A DNA stretch of 64,000 nt from Brienomyrus brachyistius. Taxonomy: Eukaryota; Chordata; Actinopteri; Osteoglossiformes; Mormyridae. This document shows positions 49,001 through 60,475 of this stretch, one piece after another. The notes beneath the pieces are model-generated. The model searched no databases. It was not told the origin of the DNA and saw nothing but the letters and a program-made list of their open reading frames with translations. The DNA is taken from contig NC_064539.1 in assembly GCF_023856365.1 (NCBI RefSeq), positions 13,405,519 to 13,469,518 of the forward strand, in the 5' to 3' direction. How positions within the stretch are numbered: the stretch's first letter is position 1; each line of letters starts with the position of its first letter. The position numbers were made by a program, and so were the translations under genes.

Positions 49001-52000
49001 TTTGCCCATTGAAAGTAAAGGAACAATGACTTCCCTGATGTCCAAGGGTCTACTCCTAAATCTCACCCATTTCCCTGTTCGTAACCGGCTTACTCCCAGT
49101 TATGTTAATGTCACTGCTGGATACTGTCGAGGGAGAGAAGGTTTTTTGACCTGTGTTAATTTTAAATATTAACGCCTCACTGAAGAGGAGCCTTATTTAA
49201 TCAGTACAGTACATAGAACAGTAAGAGAAATGTTGGCAGTGTTTCTGGGAACAAATTTCCCTGTAGTGCCCCATATCCAGGGTTCATTACATATTTCAGT
49301 CGCATATCTAAAAACTAGCATTCCGCGCATGCCTCCATGGCCACGTTAAACTACCAGAACAATGTGCAGCTTTTTTTCCTTGGAATTTATATATCAGATG
49401 ACAGGTACTTTATAAACCACTACTAAAATGTGTATAACCCATGTATGAACCTTGGAGATGATATCTGCTGTCTAAACATTGAAAAAGGAGAGGACAGTAT
49501 AGTAAGGCCACAGATCTCATCTGTTTAGACAATGCGATATTTACACATTTTCATTCCACAATGCACTTCACTGATAACTGGTCTTTCTGCATGTCACTGG
49601 TTGTGCTTTTGAGTTTTGCAAACACAAAGACGAGCTAGACCTTGCACAGGCTTTCAAAAGTTCTGAAATTGTCATTAGATCAATAAAATACATTTTTTTA
49701 CAATAATGCATTTGTAATGCATACATAAAAGTATGTTAGTTTTTTGATGGTTGTGTCAATTTCTTTTAGGTCATTGTTATTATTATTAAGTGATTTTCCA
49801 ATGCTGAGGCTAATTGGACTTGCTAAATTGCCCATAGGTGTGCATGTGTGAGTGAATGGTGTGTGAGTGTGCCCAGCGATGTACTGGCCCCCCATCCTGG
49901 GTTGTTCCCTGCCTCATGCCCATTGCTTCTGGGATAGGCTTCGGGCCCCCTACAACCCAGTAGGGTAAGCGGTTTGGAAAATGGATGGATGGATGGTATT
50001 ATTACCTGAGTAAATGAATCAATCCTTCCATCCAGGCATGTATTTTCAGCACTCAGCAATCACAGATTACAAAGCAGGTGGACACCCTGGATGGGATGCC
50101 TGTCCAAATCAATGAAGGAGTTTCTAAATATAGGCCTCTCAACTTCTTATAATTAATTAGGTCTTTCATGCAGATATTCAGTGCAAATTACTGAAGACTC
50201 TGAAGTGTATGTTATAATTCTGCAATTATGGCGATAATTCTGTAACTGTAAATCTCATGAAAGAATTACATCCTGTCAAGGCGGTTCATCTTCTCAGCCG
50301 ACTGAGGCCAACTCCACCATAAAAAGTGTAGCTGTCTGAGAAGCTTAATCCACAGAGTAAAATTTACGATCAAATATTTATAGTTGTTAATGTCTGTATT
50401 CTGTTATTAAAAAATAATCAGTATTAGATGTTAGATATTTCATTGTACATCCACCTCCCTCATACAGCATTGTGGTTTATTTTTGTTACAACTTTTCTAA
50501 TTTTGCTCTGCAGTTCTGAAGTTTTCATATGATATAGTAATTGTTATATAACTTAACATTAATCTTATTACGTGCAGCATTTTCTTGAAGTCGTCTTGGT
50601 TAACTTTGTTTCCCACCATTAAGGTCTTCATAAATGTTCCACTCTGTCCATTCATCCCAGATTTTGATCAAACTAATTTTAAATTTGCTCACTCTGTGTG
50701 CAGGAGAAAGATGGTGAGGACAGACTGGCCTTCTCAGGTGAGGGAGAGGCAGATGGAGAGGTGGAAGTGGAGGGAGACTCCAAAGCCGACACTCCGGAGG
50801 TCCCGCCATCAGTAGACAACACTCCAGAATGTCTCAACAAAGCTTTAGAAGGCCTCTCCTCTAGGTCAGCAGCATCACTGCAGTGGAGGACCATCTCTTT
50901 ACTATCAAAGGGGAAGAAATCTGTCCGATTTTCTTATTCTTATTATTTTGCAGATGGAAGAATTGCTGGATACGTGTCATTTTGTCTCTAACAATGATCA
51001 CTGGCTTCTGTTTAATAATCTGGGCTGGACCCATCATGCTAATACCACTGGTAAGTGCCCAGGAATCCTTCAGCTGCTGTTACACAGTCAGCCCTCTGAG
51101 AAGAACAGCCAATGAAGACACAGTGGAAGAACCTCACAGAATGCATTTAACTATAAGAATTGCATGTCAAAAAATCAGCATGAATTTGTTTTATACTGTA
51201 TGTTTTTACTTTTACACGGAAAACTGAGTTTTTATGTCTCATTCAATTTAGGTCATGACCATTCAGATTAAGTGCTTTCAGGAAATAATTACCATTGGAT
51301 ACAGAGTTTACCATTCCTATGAGCTCCCATGGTTCAGGACACTAAGCTGGTAAGTGTGTACGGTAATATAACAGGGCAGATGCATTGATTATGCTGTCCA
51401 CTGCCTTGTATGTGTTTTATTTTTACGTACTGCCAGACAAGTGATTTCTTTACTGGTGTGGCACCAGTAATTTGCATTCTGACTTCGGTATACGCTGCTG
51501 TCAGTGCAGGTGAGTAGAACTGAGATGTGGTCTTTATGAAACTGCAGGTACTTCCTGATCTGTGTGAACTACTTCTTCTACGGTGAAACGGTAGCTGACT
51601 ATTTTGGCGTGTTGGTGAGGAGGAAGGAGCTGCTACAGTTCCTGGTGCGATACCATCGCTTCATCTCCTTCACCATGTATCTGGCCGGTAGGAAGCTGCT
51701 TGTGCCTCCGTGCTCATACGTAACCCGTGGATCACTTGCAGTGAAGCAGATACTGCTTTTGATCAAAAACTAAAGCTAATAAACCAGTATTGTCATGCCC
51801 TGCTCGCACAATCGTGTGGAAGCCCAATTGTTATCAGCTGTTTTGTGTCATTTCCGACCAGCCCTGTGTATTTTAGTCCGCGTTCGAGTCTGTTTCCCTA
51901 TGTCTGTCATTGAAGCCTTATGGTGTAGTGTTGCCTCTTCGTTGCCTCTTCGTTGCCTCTTCGTTGCCTGTTCCATGTCCCTGCTTCCATTCCCTATTAA

Positions 52001-55000
52001 ATCCCCTGTAACCCCATCCAACCTGTTCTGCTCCTGCTTTCCCACTCAGTGCACCGCTACCGTTCATGACAAGTATTATTATGTTTATATCTTCTTTAAT
52101 TTTTCCATGCAAACAAATCAAATATACTGTATATGATGTACAGTGCCAACACATGATTTTAAAATTGCAAATAATGCACAAGCATACAGATATGGACAAT
52201 AATGGAAATGCATAAAATATAATATTATGATATTAATGGTCTAATAAGGACTAAGACCATCCTTTGCTTTCATGACCTTAGACCTTAGTTTCAGTCCTTA
52301 GAATGCCGTCATCATGACGCCACCTGGAAGAAGGAGAAAGGGCGAAAAATGATTAATCAGATGATATAACTTTTTTTCCATGGCTCAGGTGTTCAAGGTT
52401 TGTCCTCCTTACACCTCTGTCTTTGTGCACTGGCTTTGGATACAAGCATGTTAAAGATGGCAGTCTTGCCTGTGCCAGATTTGTGAAGTTCTTGTCGATA
52501 CTGGGTCCTGTGGTCATTTATGAGGCCTTGGCTTTGCAGTGTTTAGCATGTTTTCTGCCAGCGCAGAACGTCTGTGTTTAGCATATACTCTCATACTATT
52601 AATTTCCCATTAATCTTGCAACTTTTGTGACTGATACACCTCAAGTTCAGTCATAGACCGTTTGGTCCCTTGGGAGCTCTGTTGTCTTGTGTTGCTTTGA
52701 AAGTTAACATTTGTTTATTGCAAGACCTTTTTTTTATAGCTGTCAAATACTGCTAATTGACTGTCAGCCTCACATAGATCAATTTTATGGCTGTGTTTGT
52801 AATTGCAATGTACAGTAGTTACTGTTATTTCTGTCATTTTGTCCACTGCAGAAATAAATTGTTGTTTATGAAGCAAATAATGGTTTAATAAATGCAAAAA
52901 TAATTTGAATGTGATAAGGAAGAAGGTAAAAAAAGAATGCACTCAATTTGCTAAGAATTTATAACTAATTTAGAAATAGCTACTAAATGAAATAAAATAC
53001 GGGGATTTGTTTTATGATGAAACAATAGTATAGCTGTGAAAATTGGTAGTGTTATTTAGTTGGCTAAGTAGACTTCTAGAAGTCTTTGTCTAAGTAGACT
53101 GTTAAGTCACTCCAGGGGATGTCCATTTACATTCCTATTGGCTACAGGGCTGCGAAATTAGAATGCACAGAGAGAAGTTGTCACACTACATTAACAGCTC
53201 ATTTGTAACCCTGCTCTTCTTATCAATCTGAAGGTTAATAATTTACCTACTGGGCATAAAGTCTGTCTGCAGGGCAGATTGTAATATGAAGACCACCCAT
53301 ACACACCATCTTAGTGCTTACAACTCATTATAAACAGTGTTTCCTAAACCAGTCCTTGGACTCCCAGGCAGTCCTCATTTTTTTTGTTCTCTCCTGGCTT
53401 CAAACACACTCGTACCAGGTATTTGGTGTTCTTGATTGGCTAGGAGGTGCAAAAATGTGGACTGTCTGTAGGTCCCCTAGGACTGGATTAAAAAACTTTA
53501 TACTGTTTGTATAGTTTAAAAAAGGTTAGAAAGCTGTTCCTCTGACCAGAACGTGACTGGTTCAAATGTGATTACTTCATTGGGCACCTTGAACAAGACA
53601 CAGTTACTTCAGGGGCTGTCTAAAACTGCTTTCTCAAAAATGTATGTTACTTATATAAAAGATAAATAAAATGTTAAATAATGAGGATTTGAATGGATTT
53701 TCTTCATATGTCTGTGCTATGTTAGGTTGAATTGTTAAAATTATAGCGGTTTAGGCTCGCATACATTCACAGGAGTTTGCAAACACAGATGTTGTTTAGG
53801 TTTTATTCTTTTCAAGTGTAACTAATTGGAAATCATTTGCTTTTTTTTCAGGTTTCTGCATGTTTGTGCTGAGTTTAGTGAAGAAACATTACCGGCTGCA
53901 GTTTTATATGGTATGAGTCTGATATGTAACTGCCAGTGTGAACCAGAGCCAGTTCCACCACCTATTCCTGGCATGAAAGGGCGTGAATGACAGGAGATTA
54001 TGAACCAGATACAAGCCTACAGTTCATTGTGTCCATGCTATGTAACTGCCAGCACCTTTTCACGCTCATAGTACAAGCTACTTACGGTCAAAAGAATGGT
54101 AAAGCTAATAATTATTTTCACAATACCTTTTTCTTTTTTTAAGAAGGAGGTTGGAAATTTTCAGGCTCCAAGTTATTAATAGTATCATACATTGCGATGT
54201 ATAATACTATTAATAATTAATAATATGTAGAATATCCCCTTTTTTGCTTTAAATTATCCATGCATATCAGTACAGATTATCGGCATCTCCATGAATTTTG
54301 ACCAATCAGATGGTGGTGACACAAACAGCTCAGTATAGTCACCCTTTTGGCTAAAAATCAGGACCATGTCAATGCGGGTACCGGTCAGGTACGGCTCGCA
54401 TAATTTACAATGGGGAAAACAACCCATCTCGTCTAAGTATAGATTGGGTACGGCTTCATTCTCGGTGGCGGAGGACAAGTGCCAAATATCTGTCATCGAT
54501 ACCCATTCTAGCTTCACCGCTATCACAGGGTTTAAAGCCTGTGGCTGCGCAGTATAGGATACAGGGTATGGCAGCACCCTGGATAGGATGCCAGTCCATT
54601 GTAGCTCAGAGTCACATCATGATCCATTTGGAGATGTTGATTTGCCTGTCTGCAAGTAAGGAAACTCACGTAAAAGAGAGAAAACATGAAAAATCCACAT
54701 ACTGAATGGGACTTTTTCCCCCAGTCCTGGAGGGTGATGCAATATTGCTAATCCACTACACATGCTTGCCACCCAGAACTATTTAATCACATTGGGGTTT
54801 CTGTATCTATCAATAGTTCAGAAATGAATCATTTGAAAATGTATTCAATACCAGAGAATTGCACAGACCATGTTGGAAGCCCTATGCTTTGCATCTCATT
54901 TCAGTTTGCCTGGACCCATGTGACACTCCTCATTGTGGTAACCCAGTCCCATCTGGTCATTCAGAACCTCTTTGAAGGATTGGCCTGGTAAGAGCGTCAT

Positions 55001-57572
55001 GCACTCAGCACTTAAAAAACTTGTGCAACATAAACATAAAATTGCTTGATTTGACTTGTCTAATATAAAAACTCTGCTTGCAGTCTGCCTGATTCTTTCA
55101 TACTTAAAAATATATCATTTTAAAAGTACTTTATTTCCTAAAGAAATTGACATAGATAAATAATACATATGAGTAACTAAATTATAAATGTTTGCTTTGT
55201 GACACAGTCCTTAAGGTTGTTTTGGAATGCTGTGACAATGTGTAATAAATGGATATTTTTTTTTAAAAGTGTAACATTCTTCCATAGGTTTCTTATTCCA
55301 GCATCAATTGTGATTTGCAATGACATCATGGCTTACCTGTTTGGTTTCTTCTTTGGAAGAACACCTTTAATTAAGGTTGTATAATCAATTGTAACTGGAA
55401 TTAGGCTTTGAAAATGCTTAATTTTCATGACAACAATATATTGTGAAAATATATTGGTCTGAATAGTGCTAATTTCGGTTAAATCTTGGCTATTGTAAAT
55501 GAATATTGTACTCATTCATTAAAGAACTAAAAGAATTCTTTCTAAAATAAAGGGATATTAATCAACGTGCCAATCTTAGTTTATGATTTTTAAGATGTGT
55601 TTACTTTTTCAAAATAATGTGATTAAGTAATTAATTATGCCAATGGCAACCTACATCTAGAAAATGTATTTGAGACTAATGCCATAGAGGAACTGTGTAT
55701 AAAGTGAGCAGTTGCAGTTCCATGTCAGCCTTATTCATCTATAATGGTTTGTTTGTGACACTGCAGCTCTCCCCAAAGAAAACCTGGGAGGGTTTCATTG
55801 GAGGATTCTTTGGCACGCTTGTCTTTGGGTTCATTGTGAGTAGAATAACACTACTTAGTAATGGCACACAGAATAATAATGCACATTTCATTTGACATTG
55901 GCACAGGCACAGTCAATCATTTGGATGAAGTTTTGATACTGACTAATAAAAAATAGCATCCTTTGCTTTTGATAGTGACTGTGTGTTGGTGCTTTATTCA
56001 TAAATGCCAGTTTAAATGTTATATACATAGGCATATAATAGAGTTTATGATGTAATTTTAAGAATCCATGAATCCTTTCAAATTCTCTTTCTTGATAATA
56101 TCCTGCTCACTGTATCTCTGCAGTTCTCTTACCTTGTGGCTCAGATCCAGTACTTCATTTGTCCTGTTGAGTATGACAGTGAGATGAACCGTTTTACCAT
56201 GGAGTGTCAGCCCTCAGATCTTTTCATGCTGCAAGAATATAGCCTCCACCCCATGGTGCAGAACATCCTTGGATGGGTAAGGACTTGCAGGGGGAGAGGG
56301 GGTTGAGTGTGTCTGAGAACAGCTGAAAGTGTCCCCTGCCCCCTTTCTTAAGCTTTCAAGTGCCCCTTTTCCATCACCAACCTCCCTCATCCACAGCTAG
56401 TAAATGTTTCCGGTCACCGGCAATCACGTTAAATGATTTACCAACCAGGGACCCCATTCCCTGAAAATTAACTGAGGGGGACCCCTCCACCCCCCCACCA
56501 CATTAACCTCCCCCCATCTAGCTTCCATCCCTTAAAGTTTTGCATGGCACTGGTAAGGACCACCTTGGATTCCACTGGATTCCATTCCAATTTCAGAGAG
56601 CCGCACCATTCATGACGTGAATCTCTCCATTTAAAAAGTTGCAAGCTGGTAAGACTTTGAGGTGGTGCTTGGATATTCTACAAGTATAGTGCCAGTTGGA
56701 TCCTCTTTGTTATCCCATAGAGGTTTTGATGCATCATTGATTATTATACCCATCTCTGAAGGCTGTAGTCAATAGAAATGGAACTAGAATGACATTTTGT
56801 TGGTGACAGTGTAGAGGAGCAAGATATTGAGCTCAGGACTCGGGGAGACCAAGCAATAAATCCATTTTTGTTCCCTTTTTTCAGGAAACGGTGACTCTGT
56901 ATCCATTCCAAGTCCACAGCATCGCTCTCTCCACCTTTGCTTCTCTGATAGGCCCATTTGGTGGCTTCTTTGCAAGTGGGTTTAAAAGAGCTTTCAAAAT
57001 AAAAGTAAGCACACGTTGATTGAGATGAGTATGAGATTCTTAAGATGACTATGAGCTATTATGTGTCTCAACTCTGGTCTCTTACAGGATTTTGCAGACA
57101 CCATTCCTGGACATGGAGGCATCATGGATCGCTTTGACTGCCAGTACCTAATGGCCACCTTTGTTCATGTTTACTTGACCAGCTTTATCAGGTACTTCCA
57201 CTACAAAGTGCTTATCCAGCTTCAAAAGCATCACTTTGTTCTTGAGCTTCTTTGCCTTAAGGAAATAGCAGTAAATTAATGAACTGTGTGTGGTTCAGGT
57301 TAGTTTAATATGCATGGTTGTTTAGTAGGGGAAGAGGGGACCGACCTCCATGCATATGTATAGCTATACCCTGTCACGGTATGCCGAGGTCGATCACTGT
57401 ACTGGGTGTCATATGTGCAATCTCTCGATTGTCCTGCAGGGGGCCCAACCCCAGCAAAGTGCTGCAGCAGTTGCTGGCCCTGCACCCAGAGCAACAGCTG
57501 AGCATTTTCTACTCACTCGGTGCCCATCTAAGGGAGAAGGGCATCCTCCTCGCCACTGGAGGTGAAGACTAA
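43072..57572 (+). CDS. cds1: cds1, phosphatidate cytidylyltransferase 1, 13 coding exons
   Basis: CDP-diacylglycerol synthase condenses phosphatidic acid with CTP to give CDP-diacylglycerol, the precursor of phosphatidylinositol, in the ER membrane. Coding exons: 43072-43137, 50704-50864, 50954-51050, 51252-51349, 51548-51687, 53852-53910, 54905-54987, 55288-55375, 55767-55835, 56124-56276, 56885-57004, 57088-57191, 57440-57572. They total 1371 nt, 456 residues plus stop; human CDS1 has 461. The start MTELRKR agrees with family N-termini and follows a G at -3. An acidic cytosolic N-terminus precedes about eight hydrophobic segments. The family signature (S-x-F-K-R, K-D, P-G-H-G-G, D-R-x-D) is complete at residues 369-395. 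CDS1 rather than CDS2 is favoured by SDIPEIPPS-like [39 protein letters not shown] and the ending. The donor after 55375 is weak (GTTGTA). Confidence 0.96.
46242..47794 (-). pseudogene. CR1/L2-group LINE, reverse transcriptase relic with 3' end
   Basis: Read on the - strand from 47790: [19 protein letters not shown], then [20 protein letters not shown] and [16 protein letters not shown], then [11 protein letters not shown] (motif A, near 47340), [32 protein letters not shown] (motif C, near 47080), then the C-terminal [20 protein letters not shown] and [19 protein letters not shown]. The 3' end at 46242 has the short repeat TTTCTTATGTTCTTATG. At least three frame breaks show it is inactive. 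The C-terminal block resembles CR1-clade elements. The 5' side is cut off by a MITE. Confidence 0.85.
47795..48323. mobile_element. Tc1/mariner-type MITE, copy 2
   Basis: The left end ACAGTATGCAAATGTCTTAG and the right end (reverse complement AGTACTGTGCAAAAGTCTTA) are inverted repeats of a well-known fish Tc1-type terminus. It shares its interior with the copy at 36111-36500. It abuts the truncated LINE. No transposase is present. Confidence 0.75.
49797..49996 (+). mobile_element. 5'-truncated SINE, (GGAT)n tail
   Basis: The sequence ATGCTGAGGCTAATTGGACT through CATCCTGGGTTGTTCCCTGC to GGTTTGGAAAATGGATGGAT matches the body and tail of the SINE at 28805-29168 but lacks the tRNA-like head. It is on the + strand in cds1 intron 1. 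Confidence 0.82.
51791..52071. mobile_element. solo-LTR-like element, 281 bp, AGTAT target duplication
   Basis: The element starts TGTCATGCCC and ends GTTCATGACA, so it has TG...CA ends with the short inverted repeat TGTCATG/CATGACA. It is flanked by AGTAT at 51786-51790 and 52072-52076. An 11-bp unit (CGTTGCCTCTT) is tandemly repeated about three times inside. No coding sequence is present. It lies in the cds1 intron 51688-53851. It could instead be a DNA-transposon derivative. Confidence 0.65.
53341..53496. repeat. palindromic interspersed repeat, family B, copy 2
   Basis: CCAGTCCTTGGACTCCCAGG with CAGTCCTCATTTTT at the left pairs with AAAAATGTGGACTGTCTGTA and CCTAGGACTGG at the right. The arms match the copy at 8985-9126; the loop differs. 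Confidence 0.6.
53535..53670 (+). repeat. SINE-like fragment
   Basis: ACGTGACTGGTTCAAATGTG (a decayed B box), GGGCACCTTGAACAAGACAC and a 3' part with TTATATAAAAGATAAATAAA suggest a decayed SINE related to the tail type at 32370-32570. Confidence 0.35.
54254..54580. repeat. GC/CpG-richer unidentified segment in cds1 intron
   Basis: This stretch is clearly richer in CpG and GC than the flanks (GCGGGTACCGGTCAGGTACG, TCTCGGTGGCGGAGG) and keeps a 107-codon frame open on the - strand. The protein has no domain I recognise. Composition and TACGGCTCGCATAATTTACA-type phrases suggest part of a DNA transposon. Confidence 0.35.
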
Positions 57573-59040
57573 CAATCACTTTATCATAGCACTCCCCACA
57601 CTGGTCTGGACCAGGTCCTGTCCACCCTCAGTGTGAATCTTCACCCCAGGAGACACTGTAGCGATATCTGGACAGTGCCTTGGGACAGTGCAAACAAGTG
57701 CGCCAATGACGCAAGAACAAGTATTGTAGTGCATTCATTGCCGTGGCAAGAATACAGCATCTTCTGCAATATCGGGCTTTGAGCACTTGATCGTAGACCA
57801 CAGGTAGGCTACAGGATCCAGCATATCTACATATCTGTGTGAATACTATGCTGGTTTGCCTCATGATGAAAAATTGTAAGAAACACTGGTAATCTCCAGC
57901 TATTATAACTAATTTAATATTATTCATATATGGTGTATAGGAAGCATTCTATATTCCTCAAACAAATGTTTGAAGCAGTGAGTAAATAGGTAAACGTAAG
58001 TGATTATTACATTGGTGAGGTAGTTTTAACTGCAGAATCAGGTCATCAGCGGCATCCTTGTAATGTCTCAGCCTTCTTCCAAATTGTGTGAATAGTTCAT
58101 TGATATTGAATGTAGCAGACATGGCAAACTGTAGTTTGCACACAATTCTGAAACTGCAATGATGTGTACATATACTGATTTACATATATATATAGATTTA
58201 TAGTATTAAAATAATATCAAAATAAGACAGTAATGTAAGCAATAGCTGGGATCTGTAGTATTTTATTTTGCAGTATTTAACATTCCTACTGAATGTTATG
58301 AATTTAAAAAGCCTGTAGTTTCCAAATAGATTTTTTTGTAACTGGTTGCGCATTATGGCTTCAAGGTAATGTACGGATGTATATTAGCCAGTAGAGTTGG
58401 ATGCATTACTCAGTGCATAATTCATAATTCAAGTTATTTTTTTAAAGAGATTTAACGTAAATGTATTGTTTTTTATGTGACTGAAGGGAAGCAGTGTGTG
58501 AAAATAGAACCCTTTGATATGGTCAGGTTTAGGAGACTCTTTTTTTTGTTCTGTACAGAGACTTAAAAGCAATGAAGTATTCTATGCACGTACTGACTTT
58601 AGAGTAAACAAATCTCAGATGATGATTCAGCACAAAGCTGCAGAGATCCTGTACGCCTGTGAGTGTATCCCATCATGCTCTGTACATAACTAAATCTATG
58701 CCCAATATAAACTGCTAAAGGTGACAGATGGAGAATAGATATGAGTTCTGGTTTGTATCACTGACTCTTGGGATGCGTCAGTCTCTTTTGCCTGTTTTAC
58801 AGTTTCAGTTGCGCAAGGACTTTACCTGATCAATTAAACTCAATTAAAAATTTTAAATACCATTTTCTATACAAGGATCTTGTATAGAGACAAATGCGTG
58901 TCATAAAATCTGTTGCAGCAAAATATTTTGTATGAAACATTACTGTATTAGCATTACTATTTCATTGACATGGGGTAATGGTTATGTGATTTGTTGACAT
59001 ATCATTTTTCTTTACAAATAAAATTTATTTTAATACTGTT
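57573..59040 (+). other. cds1: cds1 3' UTR (inferred extent)
   Basis: This AT-rich stretch follows the TAA at 57570-57572. The strongest poly(A) signal is AATAAA at 59017-59022 with TG-rich sequence shortly after. A segment at 58559-58658 looks like an exon bounded by splice signals and is reported as a finding. Confidence 0.5.
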
Positions 59041-59289
59041 GAGTTCAGGTATCACCTGTACTAGTGACTCTTTGTTTTTGAATTTCATACAAAGCCTGAT
59101 GTTTTGACGGCTTCGCGGAATCTCGTCTTTCAGTCTGTTTTCCTGGTGAGGGTCACAGTGTGCCTGGCAGGTCTGATTTCCCGGCCACAGACTAGCATTT
59201 TGTTGGCGATCCCTATACAGTCCTAAGTCAGCTGAGAGATCAAGTCCCTCTCATGTGTTTTGAGTCTCCCCCAGCACCTCCATCTGGTG

Positions 59290-59425
59290 GGTCAATGCCC
59301 ACAGCTCATGAACAAAGGTGAGGAAAGGGATGTAGATTGATCAGTAAATTGCGAGCCTTCTCTGGTGATTTAACTCCCCCTGCACCACCACAGACATTCA
59401 CAGTACCTGCGAAAGTCCCCCTGTC
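59290..59425 (-). mobile_element. diverged LINE fragment
   Basis: AGCTCATGAACAAAGGTGAG, GGATGTAGATTGATCAGTAA and TTGCGAGCC, with CACCACCACAGACATTCACA, resemble a coding stretch of the common teleost LINE in antisense. It is highly diverged. Confidence 0.4.
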
Positions 59426-59445
59426 AATGTCATGGTCCCTCTTAT

Positions 59446-59967
59446 TTAGGCTGGGCAATATGGCAAAATATTTCATCATGTTGATTTTTTTCGTATCAAA
59501 ATAAAAAACTTGATACGTAATTTTAATAAATAAATCATATAAAAATTAACTTTCTTGTAGAGCATAACACTAGAAAACTCCAGTAGTAAATTTTGATGCT
59601 AGGTTTTTTTTATCACACTACTTTGTTTTGTTTTGGTTTTGAAAAGGGCTTTGACTATGACTGTGCGATATGCCCTAAAAATATCAGTTTTTTCCAGAGA
59701 TTTTCACAATATTGATGTTTATCACAATATTATAAATTCTTATGTTGAAATCAGTAAATTATGACAGGTGTTTTTAAGTTTTGGCTATGATGACCAATTT
59801 GTTTTACTAATAGTGAGCATAGAATATGTATAATGATAAATTTAATCAACAATACACTTATACCTTGATGGAATTCATGTAAAATATTCAAATGATATTC
59901 TTATTGATGACGATATGAATGTTCATAATCACAATATGATATTCAATTGATATATATCAGAGCCCTA
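59446..59967. mobile_element. hAT-like non-autonomous element, 522 bp
   Basis: The left end TTAGGCTGGGCAATATGGC and the right end ATATATCAGAGCCCTA are imperfect inverted repeats, and the interior is AT-rich with repeated CAATAT/ATATTG phrases typical of this hAT type. The flanks are CCTCTTAT (59438-59445) and CCTCTTAC (59968-59975), an 8-bp duplication with one mismatch. Confidence 0.65.
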
Positions 59968-60369
59968 CCTCTTACCACTGTTCATCAACGGCAGACTCTC
60001 CACTCTCACCTGAAAGGCAAATTTTAGTCTTTTCTGAGAAAGTACCATTTGTGATTCTCACGCCCAACTAAGCTGTTTCTGTCATCTTCATAGTGTGAGT
60101 CCTGCCACGTTATATCGATGTATAAATGAACAGCAAGCTATAGTCTGTATATGTTTATTCACAACAGAAAGCAGCAAACATATAGCAATTTGTATAGATC
60201 TGAAAGTATGCTGTGAAACTCCTTTTGTAGGAAACGATTGTTATTGTTGCATTAAGTCATCAAAAAATACGAGACATGGAAAGCCATGCCAATGGTCACC
60301 AGTTAGAGACCATTAACCAACAGTGCCGCTTAGTGCATAATAATCACCGTTATGCAAATACACTAACAA

Positions 60370-60475
60370 AAAATGTCCGTCCGTCCGTCCGTCCGTCCTG
60401 GGGGGTTATCCCATAACCTACTGGCACAAGGCTGGGAACAACCATCACAGGGCACATTCACACACTATATTAGAT
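60370..60475 (-). repeat. (GTCC)n and SINE-like fragment
   Basis: Six GTCC units lead into GGGGGGTTATCCCATAACCT and GGCTGGGAACAACCATCACAGGGCACATTCACACAC, a diverged piece of the SINE family seen at 28805-29168. Confidence 0.55.

Larger units (their letters stand above)
43138..50703 (+). other. cds1 first intron
   Basis: This 7.6 kb intron contains a broken LINE (46242-47794), a Tc1-type MITE (47795-48323) and a SINE fragment (49797-49996). The part from 43138 to 46200 is AT-rich with no recognisable repeat or frame; near a promoter it could hold regulatory sequence, but nothing specific is visible. Confidence 0.65.

Noticed and set aside
57318..57572. Frame starting upstream of the last cds1 exon
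   Set aside because: Only 57440-57572 is coding. The upstream part is intron up to the acceptor at 57438-57439.
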